A stretch of 64,000 nucleotides of DNA, taken from the NCBI GenBank assembly GCA_044221315.1, contig JBGAPK010000017.1, forward strand, positions 12,970 to 76,969, in the 5' to 3' direction. Below, piece after piece: positions 9,035 to 16,803 of this stretch. The notes below the pieces were generated by a model. That model made no database searches. It saw nothing but the letters and a program-made list of their open reading frames with translations, and was not told the DNA's origin. The DNA is from JAFEBO01 sp044221315 (GTDB taxonomy: Bacteria; Planctomycetota; Phycisphaerae; Phycisphaerales; UBA1924). Each line of letters begins with the position of its first letter. Within the stretch, counting starts at the first letter, position 1. A program made the translations under genes and the position numbers.

Positions 9035-10213
9035 TCACGGCTCGCCCCAAGAGCCGTCGGCGTGCCGCTCGGGCGTGAACCAGTCGGCGGGGAGCGTCGG
9101 CGCTTCGACGCGTGTAACAACGAGCTTGCGGATCGGGCCGCCGCGGGGCAATGGGCCGCCGGGCGCACTGGGGCCGCCAAGGGCAGGAGGTGGGCCTTCG
9201 CGTCCCTCCGGTCCGCCCGGACGGGGCGGGGGCGGACGATCGGGATCGAACGGAGGTCGGCCTTCGGGAGGCGGCGGCATTCCGTCGGGGGGAGGAGGGC
9301 GCATGCCGGGCGGGCCTTTGTGGTCACCGTTGCGATCGGGCTGGCCTTCGCGCGGATTGCCGCCGTTGGGCGCGCCGACGCCCGGGCCGGGCGGGCGCGG
9401 GGGGCGATCCCATTCCATCTCCATCCGGTCGAGGAGCATGGTGTCGGCGTCGATCCAGAGGCGGACGCGGTCGGCGAGGCGGGGCGAGGATCCCTCGCGC
9501 CGGACTCCTTCGATCTTGTGAAGCGTGCGGTCACCGGAGCGCTCGTTTTCGAGTGAGTTGAGGTCAAAGCCGCTGGTGAGGGCTTCCATCAGTTGATCCA
9601 CGGAGTCGGCAAAGATCGATTCTCCGTCGGCGGTGGCCCACTTGGGCCAGGCGGCACGCGGGTTGGAGCGCTCGATGCCGCCCTCGCGCCGGATGGCCCA
9701 CTCGCCGGTGGCGTCGCGGCCGGCGATGACGGTGTGACCGTCGGGAGCGTGCAGGCGCAGGAGGCAGAGACCGTCGGCGCCGTCGAAGATTCCTTCGGGA
9801 GTTGCGGGCAGGGCAGCGTCTTTCTCGTGCGTGGTGCGGATTTCGTAGCGGCGCTCGCCGGCGCCCTTCGCGGCGGAGATCGAGGCGAGGAGAGTTGCGC
9901 GGGCCTGGCTCGTTGCGGGTGCGATGAGGAGCCAAGAACCCACGACGACCGACAGCGCGACACAACCGACTCCGACGAGACGGCGCAGGCGACGGCCGGC
10001 GACTCGGCGGGGCGTGGGGGTGGGGGTGGGGGCGCGTCCGGCTTCGCGGATGGTTGCTTCGAGGCGGCTCATTCGCCGGGCGTCGGCGCCCGAAGCCTGA
10101 TCGTGGACCGAGCCGAGGACGCCGTGGATGAAGAGTTCGTCGGCCTGGGCCGCCGGATCGCCGGCGGGATCGGGCGGGATGAATTCGCCGCTGGTTTCGC
10201 GCGAGTCGCTCAT
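9035..10213 (-). CDS. Anti-sigma-like membrane protein with Pro/Gly-rich tail
   Basis: A 392-residue protein coupled to the sigma factor gene by an ATGA overlap, the usual arrangement for a cognate anti-sigma factor. The N-terminal ~85 residues are acidic and cytoplasmic-like. One transmembrane helix follows (about residues 87-110, VGVGCVALSVVVGSWLL), then an extracytoplasmic domain of the outer-membrane-lipoprotein-sorting (LolA/MucB-like) kind with RRYEIRTTHEK and RLWIDADTMLLDRMEMEW. After it come ~95 residues very rich in Pro, Gly and Arg before a short structured end. It lacks the classical HxxxCxxC zinc anti-sigma motif. It probably holds the sigma factor at the membrane and senses envelope state; this is inferred from gene order. 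Confidence 0.75.
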   Translation of the reverse strand: MSDSRETSGEFIPPDPAGDPAAQADELFIHGVLGSVHDQASGADARRMSRLEATIREAGRAPTPTPTPRRVAGRRLRRLVGVGCVALSVVVGSWLLIAPATSQARATLLASISAAKGAGERRYEIRTTHEKDAALPATPEGIFDGADGLCLLRLHAPDGHTVIAGRDATGEWAIRREGGIERSNPRAAWPKWATADGESIFADSVDQLMEALTSGFDLNSLENERSGDRTLHKIEGVRREGSSPRLADRVRLWIDADTMLLDRMEMEWDRPPRPPGPGVGAPNGGNPREGQPDRNGDHKGPPGMRPPPPDGMPPPPEGRPPFDPDRPPPPRPGGPEGREGPPPALGGPSAPGGPLPRGGPIRKLVVTRVEAPTLPADWFTPERHADGSWGEP

Positions 10214-10821
10214 GGCAGTGCCCCGGCCTTCCTCATGCAATCGGCGAGCGTGGAGCGGGCTCGCTGCATGCGTTTCTTGATGGTTTCCTCGGCGATGGAG
10301 AGTGCCGAAGCGATTTGTTTGAGCATCATGCCGCGCGAGTAGGAGAGGTCGATGACCTCGCGCATGGGCGGCGGCAGATCGGCGAGGCAGCGGAGGATGC
10401 GATCGGCGCGTTCGGAGAAAGCGAGCGCGGGTGTGGGCGTGGTGTAGCGCACGTCGAGCATATCGAGGACGTGCGGGTCCTCGCAGGCGGGGCGGGTCGA
10501 GGTTTTGCGGCAGTGCTCCATGACAAGGTTTCGCGCGATTCCTCGGAGCCAGGCGTCGAAGGGGCGGGAAGCGTCGTAGTCGGGCATCCGGCGCCAGGCG
10601 ATCACCATGGTCTCCTGGAAGAGATCGTCGACCGAGGTCGGATTGCCCAGAAGGCTTCTCAGGTAGGAGGCAAGCATCGAGGCGTTGGCGCGGGCCAAAG
10701 TCTCGAAACCGGCAACCCGGGGGCCTTCGCTGGACGCATCCGGACTCGACAACGGTCTCTTCCTTTCTATTGGCGGCAGGGTCCTTCCGGGGGACAAGAA
10801 CGGTGGATAGACGGCGATCAT
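10210..10821 (-). CDS. ECF-type RNA polymerase sigma factor
   Basis: A 203-residue sigma-70 family protein. Region 2 has SVDDLFQETMVIAWRRM and FDAWLRGIARNLVMEHCRK. Region 4 has LPPPMREVIDLSYSRGMMLKQIASAL and the recognition helix AEETIKKRMQRARSTL. There is no region 3, as expected for ECF sigmas, and the overall type is that of planctomycete sigma factors. The ATG at 10821 has no clear ribosome site. A TTG at 10752 preceded by AAAGGAAG fits better and would give 180 residues. The stop overlaps the start of the anti-sigma-like gene. It is divergent from the YHYH gene and a candidate regulator of it. Confidence 0.9.
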   Translation of the reverse strand: MIAVYPPFLSPGRTLPPIERKRPLSSPDASSEGPRVAGFETLARANASMLASYLRSLLGNPTSVDDLFQETMVIAWRRMPDYDASRPFDAWLRGIARNLVMEHCRKTSTRPACEDPHVLDMLDVRYTTPTPALAFSERADRILRCLADLPPPMREVIDLSYSRGMMLKQIASALSIAEETIKKRMQRARSTLADCMRKAGALP

Positions 10822-10908
10822 TGCAGAAAACGGCTCGGACTGTCCCCCGGAGGAGGTGGAAAGGCAACTAGCCGGGAGCCCGGAGGGGCAATCGGCAAGG
10901 AGTGTGTC

Positions 10909-12102
10909 ATGAGTTGCAAGGTCGCGTTGGTGCTGTGCGGGACGTTTTTTGGGGCCGTTCTTCCGGGATGGGCGAAGGCTGATCCGGCGCTGACGGCGTG
11001 GGATCAGAACACAACGGGCGCGAAGGGAAAGAGCAACGACGCGTTCCTGAACGGCATCCTGACGTCGATCTTGGCGGACGTGCAGACGGTGAAAAGCACA
11101 AGCACGAACGCGTACGTGAGCGCGACGGGCATACCGACATACGCGATCGGGCCGTGGCCTTCGAATCCAAACACGCCGTCAAACCAGAATATTCTGGCGA
11201 GGTTTCCTCGCGTGCCGCAGGCGCAGACGGGGACACATACCAACACCGGCCTGGGCGCGATCGGGCTCTGGATCGACGGGGTGGAGATCTTCAACGCAAA
11301 GGATGCGCGGTCGTATCAGAACAAGGGATTCTGGAACCAGAACGCGGTGGTCGTGGAGGGGCCGAGCTTTGATTCGGCGGGCGGGCACCCGGCGCCGGGC
11401 GGGGCGTATCACCATCACCAGACGCCGATCGGGCTGCGGCTGGCGCTCGGAGATTCTGGGGTGAAGCACTCACCGATCCTCGGCTTCGCGTTCGACGGGT
11501 TTCCGATCTACGGACCGTTCGGGTTCGCGAACACGAACGGGACTGGCGGCGTGGTGCGGATGAACACGAGCTATCGGGTGCGATCGATCTCGACACGCTC
11601 GACGTTGCCGAGCGGGACCGTGCTGTCCGCGCCAAACTACGGCCCGGCCGTGAGCACGACCTACCCGCTTGGGTACTACATCGAGGACTTTGAGTACGTG
11701 GCGGGGCTGGGGCACCTCGACCAGTACAACGGGCGGTTCTGCGTGACGCCGGACTATCCGGCGGGGACGTACGCGTATTTCACGACGATCGATGCATCGG
11801 GCGCATCGGTGTACCCGTACATCGTCGGGCCGCAGTACTACGGGGTGCTCGCGACTGATAACACGTCCCACACCGTGAGCGTGCCGGGGGGAGCGGCCAA
11901 GTACTGCCAGGCCGACTTCAACTGCGACGGGCAGATCGATGATGCGGATTTTGCAATCTTCGCGCCCTCGTATGACATCCTCTTGTGCACCGACGGGGCG
12001 ATGTCGGCCGGGTGCAACGGCGACATAGACCATGACGGCTCGGTGGATGATGCGGATTTTGTGCTGTTCGCCACGGCTTACGATTCGCTCGTCTGCGAGT
12101 GA
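10909..12102 (+). CDS. Secreted YHYH-domain protein with dockerin-type C-terminus
   Basis: A 397-residue exported protein that starts at the ATG preceded by AAGGAG. A signal peptide covers residues 1-24. A YHYH domain follows: the motif reads Y-H-H-H here (GGAYHHHQTPIGL, about residue 167), and the second hallmark KHSPILGFAFDGFPIYGP lies about 20 residues on. A paired dockerin-type module ends the protein (DFNCDGQIDDADFAIF, then DIDHDGSVDDADFVLF), finishing in LVCE rather than the usual CP. YHYH proteins are often encoded beside copper and heme proteins; the His-rich site suggests metal binding, but no activity is established. The next gene, 43 bp on, is the MbnP-peroxidase fusion, so they are probably one operon. 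Confidence 0.85.
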   Translation: MSCKVALVLCGTFFGAVLPGWAKADPALTAWDQNTTGAKGKSNDAFLNGILTSILADVQTVKSTSTNAYVSATGIPTYAIGPWPSNPNTPSNQNILARFPRVPQAQTGTHTNTGLGAIGLWIDGVEIFNAKDARSYQNKGFWNQNAVVVEGPSFDSAGGHPAPGGAYHHHQTPIGLRLALGDSGVKHSPILGFAFDGFPIYGPFGFANTNGTGGVVRMNTSYRVRSISTRSTLPSGTVLSAPNYGPAVSTTYPLGYYIEDFEYVAGLGHLDQYNGRFCVTPDYPAGTYAYFTTIDASGASVYPYIVGPQYYGVLATDNTSHTVSVPGGAAKYCQADFNCDGQIDDADFAIFAPSYDILLCTDGAMSAGCNGDIDHDGSVDDADFVLFATAYDSLVCE

Positions 12103-12145
12103 GCGGGATTGCTCGCCCGCGATTGGGGAGCTTCATCGGCCTTCC

Positions 12146-13915
12146 ATGGGAGCGTGGCGCGGTATCCTGGCCCTTGTCTGTGCGCTCGCGGCGACGCCGG
12201 GCGTGTGCGATGCCTCGGAGCCAAAGACGGCGACGCTGAAGGTCGAGGTCCGGCACACGTTCGGTGGCGAGCCGATTCGGTTCGATGACGTGAGCCTGCG
12301 CTCGCCGCTGGGGAACACGATCTCGGTTTCGCGGCTGACGTATCTGATTTCGGGCGCATCGCTGAGGCGGGCGGACGGAACGAAGGTTGAGGCAAAGGAC
12401 ACCTTCGGTCTGATCAACGCTGCGTTCGGACGCACATGGTTTGTGCTTCCGGGCGTGCCGGTTGGGGAATACGCGGGAATCTCCTTCGACATCGGGCTCG
12501 ATCCGGCGCACAACCACAGCGATCCGGCGAAGTATGGGCCGCAGGACCCGCTGAATCCGCTGGTGAACGGGCTGCATTGGGGCTGGCAGGGCGGGTATGT
12601 GTTCATGGCGATCGAGGGGCGCTACGTTCTGCCGGCGGATCGGCTCGGCGGGTACTCGTTTCACATCGCGACCGATGCGCACCTGATGCACGTCGAGCTT
12701 CCGGGGAAGATCGAAATTCGTGCGGACAGCGTGCTGACGATCGGCTTCGATGTGGCGAAGGTGTTTGCCGGTGCGCGTCCGGTGGTGATCCGGCACGAAG
12801 CCGGGGGCGATTCGACGCATTCGGGAAAGGGGGATCAACTTGCCGCGGACCTCGCCGCGAATATCCCCCGGGCGTTTTCGTTCGGGGAGGTGTCGCTCAA
12901 TTCCCAGGTGCGTGATCCGGAAACTCCCGCGGCCGTCGAGCCACCGGCCGGAACTCGCCGCTTCTATTTGAAGATTCCACCGAACTATCCGGAGCCTCCG
13001 ATGCCGCGGGACAATCCGCTGACGGTGGAGGGGGTCGCGCTCGGGGAGAAGCTCTTCTTCGAGCGGCGGCTCTCCGCGAACGACGCGCAATCGTGCGCGG
13101 ATTGTCATCATCCCAAGGCGGCTTTTTCGGATCCGGGGAAAGCGCTCAGCAAAGGGATCGACGGGCTGGATGGGCATCGGAACACGATGCCGCTGTTCAA
13201 TCTGGCGTGGATGGGATCGATGACGTGGGATGGGAAGCGGGCGCGGGTGCGGGATCAGGCGGTGGCGCCGATCCAGGATGAGTTAGAGATGCACCAGACT
13301 CTGGGGAAGAGCGTCGAGAAGCTGGAAGCCGATGCGGACTATCGTGCGATGTTCGAGAGGGCGTTCGCGACTCCCGGGATCACAGCGGAGCGCCTCGGGC
13401 TCGCGCTCGAGCAGTATCTGCTCACGCTGATTTCGTCGGAATCGAAATTTGACAAGGCGATGCGTGAAGAGGTCCAGTTTACGGAAGAGGAGAAGCGGGG
13501 GCTCTTGCTCTTCGTGACCGAGTTCGACCCGGCGCGCGGGCAGCTCGGCGCCGATTGTTTCCATTGCCACTCCAACGAGTTCTTCACCGATTTCCAGTTC
13601 AAGAACAACGGGCTGGACTCCGAGCCGGTCGATCGCGGCCGGTTCAACGCGACCGGGCGGGACGCGGACATCGGGAAATTCAAGACACCCTCTCTGCGGA
13701 ACGTGGAATTGACCGGGCCGTACATGCACGATGGGCGTTTCGCGACGCTGGAGGAAGTGATCGACCACTACGCCGACGGGATTGCTTCGTCGGCCACGCT
13801 TGATCCGAACATCGCCAAGCATCCCGACGGCGGGTTGGCCCTCTCGTGCGAGGATCGCAAGGCGATCGTGGCGTTTCTCAGGACGCTGACGGACGAGAAG
13901 TACCGGGAGCCGTGA
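12146..13915 (+). CDS. Fusion of MbnP-like copper-binding domain and MauG/MbnH-type diheme peroxidase
   Basis: A 589-residue exported protein with a signal peptide at residues 1-23. Residues 28-215 form an MbnP-like domain: FDIGLDPAHNHSDP, then HWGWQGGYVFMAIEG (W145 and W147). Residues 275-589 form a bacterial cytochrome-c-peroxidase/MauG domain with two heme sites, CADCHH (C317, C320, H321) and CFHCH (C471, C474, H475), plus FKTPSLRNVELTGPYMHDGR. In known systems MbnH is a separate diheme enzyme that oxidises a Trp of MbnP to kynurenine to create a copper site. Here enzyme and substrate domains share one chain, so in-cis maturation is plausible. There is no C-terminal sorting tag. It follows the YHYH gene by 43 bp. 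Confidence 0.85.
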   Translation: MGAWRGILALVCALAATPGVCDASEPKTATLKVEVRHTFGGEPIRFDDVSLRSPLGNTISVSRLTYLISGASLRRADGTKVEAKDTFGLINAAFGRTWFVLPGVPVGEYAGISFDIGLDPAHNHSDPAKYGPQDPLNPLVNGLHWGWQGGYVFMAIEGRYVLPADRLGGYSFHIATDAHLMHVELPGKIEIRADSVLTIGFDVAKVFAGARPVVIRHEAGGDSTHSGKGDQLAADLAANIPRAFSFGEVSLNSQVRDPETPAAVEPPAGTRRFYLKIPPNYPEPPMPRDNPLTVEGVALGEKLFFERRLSANDAQSCADCHHPKAAFSDPGKALSKGIDGLDGHRNTMPLFNLAWMGSMTWDGKRARVRDQAVAPIQDELEMHQTLGKSVEKLEADADYRAMFERAFATPGITAERLGLALEQYLLTLISSESKFDKAMREEVQFTEEEKRGLLLFVTEFDPARGQLGADCFHCHSNEFFTDFQFKNNGLDSEPVDRGRFNATGRDADIGKFKTPSLRNVELTGPYMHDGRFATLEEVIDHYADGIASSATLDPNIAKHPDGGLALSCEDRKAIVAFLRTLTDEKYREP

Positions 13916-13981
13916 CCGACCCCGAATTGGCGCCAAGGCAGCCGACTCCGCGTGTGCCGATGATTCGTTACGATCCTGCCT

Positions 13982-14761
13982 ATGGCAAAGCGAGAAGAGA
14001 GCTTCCGGGTCTATCAGCGGATGGTCGATGAAAAGCCGGCGATCGTGCTGGTGAACGAGGCATTCTTCGATGAGCGCAATCGAGAAGGGCTGCCCGCGTG
14101 CATCGTCGCATGGGCAACGGTGAGCGATGTGCAGGAAACCGGCCTGCCGACGCCGGAGGCGCTTGAGCAGCTTCATGCGCTCGACGAAAGCATCGACACC
14201 GCGGCCGAGCGCTGCGGCGCGGTCTGTCCCGCGACCATGACCCGGGACGGACGCCGCACATGGCTGATCTATGCCGCGAAGCCCGATGCCGTGCTCACGG
14301 CGATCGGTGCCGCCGCGAAGGGTGCCGGGCCGATGGGTGCAGGGATGGGGATGGGCGTCGCGATCGGCATCGGCGTACGGGCGGAGCGCGATCCGGACTG
14401 GAAGAAGTTCGAGGAGATGCTGCCGACGCCGGAAGAGGCACGCTGGAATAACGATCTGATGGTGATCGAGCAGCTCGAGGAGAACGGCGACGTTTTGACC
14501 GAGCCGCGCGAGATCGAGCACCTGGCGTACTTTCCGACGCGCGGGGCCATGGAGGCGTTCATCGAATGGCTCGGGGAGAACGGGTTTGACGTCATGGATG
14601 CCGACGCCGGGGGCGAGGGCCGCTTCGCGGTCGAATTCTCGAAAGTCAGCGCGATTGAAATAGACGCGATTTATGAGCAGACATGCGGCGCCACGGTTGC
14701 CGCCGAGGAACTCGGTGGCGAGTACGACGGCTGGCAGACGCGGGTGATCAAGCAAGAGTGA
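13982..14761 (+). CDS. DUF695-RraB two-domain protein
   Basis: A 259-residue cytoplasmic protein. The first ~135 residues match DUF695 (SFRVYQRMVDEKPAIVLVNE, PACIVAWATVSD, RRTWLIYAA). The last ~115 residues match the RraB fold (EEARWNNDLMVIEQLEENGD, REIEHLAYFPTRGAMEAF, GFDVMDADAG, FAVEFSKVSAIEIDAIYEQT). In gamma-proteobacteria RraB inhibits RNase E; whether this holds here is unknown. A Gly/Met-rich linker (GAGPMGAGMGMGVAIGIGV) joins the domains. It sits 66 bp after the fusion protein with no obvious terminator between, so it may be the last gene of that unit. Confidence 0.82.
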   Translation: MAKREESFRVYQRMVDEKPAIVLVNEAFFDERNREGLPACIVAWATVSDVQETGLPTPEALEQLHALDESIDTAAERCGAVCPATMTRDGRRTWLIYAAKPDAVLTAIGAAAKGAGPMGAGMGMGVAIGIGVRAERDPDWKKFEEMLPTPEEARWNNDLMVIEQLEENGDVLTEPREIEHLAYFPTRGAMEAFIEWLGENGFDVMDADAGGEGRFAVEFSKVSAIEIDAIYEQTCGATVAAEELGGEYDGWQTRVIKQE

Positions 14762-14992
14762 GGCGCGGATCGTCCGCGAGTCCATGGAGTGGCCCACGCA
14801 CATATCCAGTGGCGGCTTGCATTTCTAGCGGGTGCCCCTGACCCGGAATTTCGAGCGAGAGCGCCCCTACGACGAACTCCATTCTGCAAGCGATCGCCTC
14901 CGGCCGTACATTCTGTGCGTAAGCACTTACGGAACTGGCCGGCGGGCTGCCCCCCCGCCCGGTCCCGGCATCGGCGGCACCGGAGATTCTCC

Positions 14993-15763
14993 ATGCGGGC
15001 GACAATCCAAGCGTTGATCGGGCTGGCGGCGTCGGGCTCCATCGCCAACGCGGCGTTGATCGACATCGTCGTGCGCGGCGTGGTTGTTTCGAACGCCATC
15101 ACCGTCGCCCCCTACTCGGGTGTGACGCCGGGCACGCCTGTGCAATTCCGCGTCCGCGTCGACACCCAGAGCATCTTCTCAGATGAACCCGAGAACTTCA
15201 CGACCTGGTACTGGGTGAATCACTCCCACTCGGTCCTGACCGTGCAGGGAAGGCCGCCGGGGCGCGGCACCAATTCCACCGAGGTCGCTTTCTCGGGCGG
15301 GGACGTCTACTACCAGGTTGATATCCCGACGGTGTTCTGGACCTTTCCCCAGCCGACGCACTTGCACTGCCAGTTCGATGGCTTTGGCCTGAACCCGTTC
15401 AACAACACGGGCAGGATCGAGCAGAATCTCGGGACGTACTCGGCCGACGTCTACAACCAGACCCGTTACTTTCTGCTGTCCGTCGCGCACGGGGCGGGCG
15501 CGGGGCTCACATTCAAGGACATGGCGATGTCCGCCGCGACATTTACGTTCGCGCCCGCGTCCGTCTGCCCCGGAGATCTGCTCGCCGACGGCGTCGTGGA
15601 CGACCTGGATTTCGTGAAGTTCGCCGCGGCGTATGACCTTCTTGATTGCTTTGCCGCCGCCATGCCCATCGGCTGCGATGCCGACCTGACGCAGGATGGC
15701 TTCGTGGAAGACAGCGATTTCGTGGTCTTTGCCGGGGCGTACGACGACTTTGTGTGTCCGTGA
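14993..15763 (+). CDS. Secreted dockerin-tagged protein
   Basis: A 256-residue exported protein. The ATG at 14993 has GGAG upstream and opens a signal peptide (MRATIQALIG...IANAALI). The middle is beta-rich with no recognised domain (FRVRVDTQSIFSDEPENF; NHSHSVLTVQGRPPG). The C-terminus carries the two-repeat dockerin-type module (DLLADGVVDDLDFVKF and DLTQDGFVEDSDFVVF) with three Cys, one after repeat one, one in IGCDAD and one in the final FVCP. The 231 bp before the start hold no gene. Function unknown; probably displayed on or attached to the cell envelope. Confidence 0.83.
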   Translation: MRATIQALIGLAASGSIANAALIDIVVRGVVVSNAITVAPYSGVTPGTPVQFRVRVDTQSIFSDEPENFTTWYWVNHSHSVLTVQGRPPGRGTNSTEVAFSGGDVYYQVDIPTVFWTFPQPTHLHCQFDGFGLNPFNNTGRIEQNLGTYSADVYNQTRYFLLSVAHGAGAGLTFKDMAMSAATFTFAPASVCPGDLLADGVVDDLDFVKFAAAYDLLDCFAAAMPIGCDADLTQDGFVEDSDFVVFAGAYDDFVCP

Positions 15764-15803
15764 CACAAGAGCCCGCACCGGCCGCCGAGCCCCCAAAAAC
15801 GAA

Positions 15804-15836
15804 GCCGCCGGTCTTGCGACCGGCGGCCGGAGATGG
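15804..15836 (-). terminator. Intrinsic terminator between convergent genes
   Basis: A perfect 10-bp stem, GCCGCCGGTC and GACCGGCGGC, has a TTGC loop. The T-run (TTCGTTTTTGG) lies on the minus-strand side at 15790-15803, so it mainly ends the minus-strand PEP-CTERM gene. Confidence 0.8.
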
Positions 15837-15854
15837 AGGTGTGGACAAGATCGA

Positions 15855-16523
15855 TCAGGCGCGACGACGGCGGCCCGCGGCGATCATGCCGAAGCCGACG
15901 AGGCCGAGCGAGGCGGGAGCGGGGATGGTCTCGATCACCGCGTTCCCGACCGGGCCGATGTCCGTGATCCAGACGCACGGTCCCTTGACCTGGAAGCCCC
16001 ACTGGATGTGGCGAGCCGCGTCGTTGATGGCGAGCATGCTGATGTCGAAATCACCGACGGTCACGTTGATGAACGTGTCAACCGACGAGGAATAGTCCGG
16101 GGCGAAGTCGCGGATGAAGATCCGGGCGACGTGGTTCTGATCGAACGTGTTCGAGAGCACCTTGCCCTTGAACTGAACCACCTGGCCGGCGTAGGCGCCC
16201 GTCACTTCGTGGTAGAGGTTCGCCTCCATGACCTTGTTCCCCGTCGAGCCCGGGCCGCCCGCGGGGGTGTACCAGAAGGGGCTGGGGTCGTTGATGGAGT
16301 TGGGTCCGAGCGTAAGCGTGTGGGCGCCGTTGTTGAACGATGAGGTGAGGTCATTCGTTCCCCAAGGGCTGCCAAACACGTACGCGCCGCCGTTGGACGG
16401 CAACTCGAACACGTTCATGTACGCCAGGTAACCGGCGGGACCTTCATCCACGCCGAGGACGACAGCCTGCGCACTCGTTGCACCGAGCGCGCCGACAACC
16501 AAGCAAGCAAGATAACTCTTCAT
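15855..16523 (-). CDS. Secreted PEP-CTERM-like protein
   Basis: A 222-residue exported protein. The start is the internal ATG with AGGAG 8 bp upstream, giving a clean signal peptide (MKSYLACLVVGALG...AQA); a longer frame adds 22 residues without a signal. The body is beta-rich with no known domain and may be a jelly-roll type, judging from GFQVKGPCVWITDIG near the end. The C-terminus (IETIPAPASLGLVGFGMIAAG then RRRR) is a PEP-CTERM sorting tail. Its promoter region is shared with the divergent modular gene at 16804. Confidence 0.83.
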   Translation of the reverse strand: MKSYLACLVVGALGATSAQAVVLGVDEGPAGYLAYMNVFELPSNGGAYVFGSPWGTNDLTSSFNNGAHTLTLGPNSINDPSPFWYTPAGGPGSTGNKVMEANLYHEVTGAYAGQVVQFKGKVLSNTFDQNHVARIFIRDFAPDYSSSVDTFINVTVGDFDISMLAINDAARHIQWGFQVKGPCVWITDIGPVGNAVIETIPAPASLGLVGFGMIAAGRRRRA

Positions 16524-16540
16524 GTCTCTTCTCCTGAAAC

Positions 16541-16640
16541 GGTCCACGAAACAGTTACAGTAACGATCCACAAGACTAATGGATTTCAACCGGCCATTCC
16601 AGCAGTTTTTGCGTCAATTCGCGCCCAATTTGTGGACCAT
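16541..16640. promoter_or_regulatory. Possible operator cluster between divergent secreted-protein genes
   Basis: The divergent gap holds GGTCCACGAA (16541), GATCCACAAG (16565) and the opposite-strand form TTTGTGGACC (16628). A perfect palindrome, GTTACAGTAAC (16554-16564), lies between the first two. Repeated half-sites in a regulatory gap suggest a binding site, but no regulator is identified. Confidence 0.35.
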
Positions 16641-16803
16641 TTAGTTATAGGACGTTCGGAATCGGTCGAGTTCACGCATTCTCCGTGCGACTCCGCCGCG
16701 GAGCCGCCGGCTCGGATCGGGCGCTGTTTTCCCGAATTGGTTTGAGGTAATGTCGAAGGGCCGGTAACTTGAGGAGGCAGCGGGATCAACGCAGGAGGGC
16801 GGA

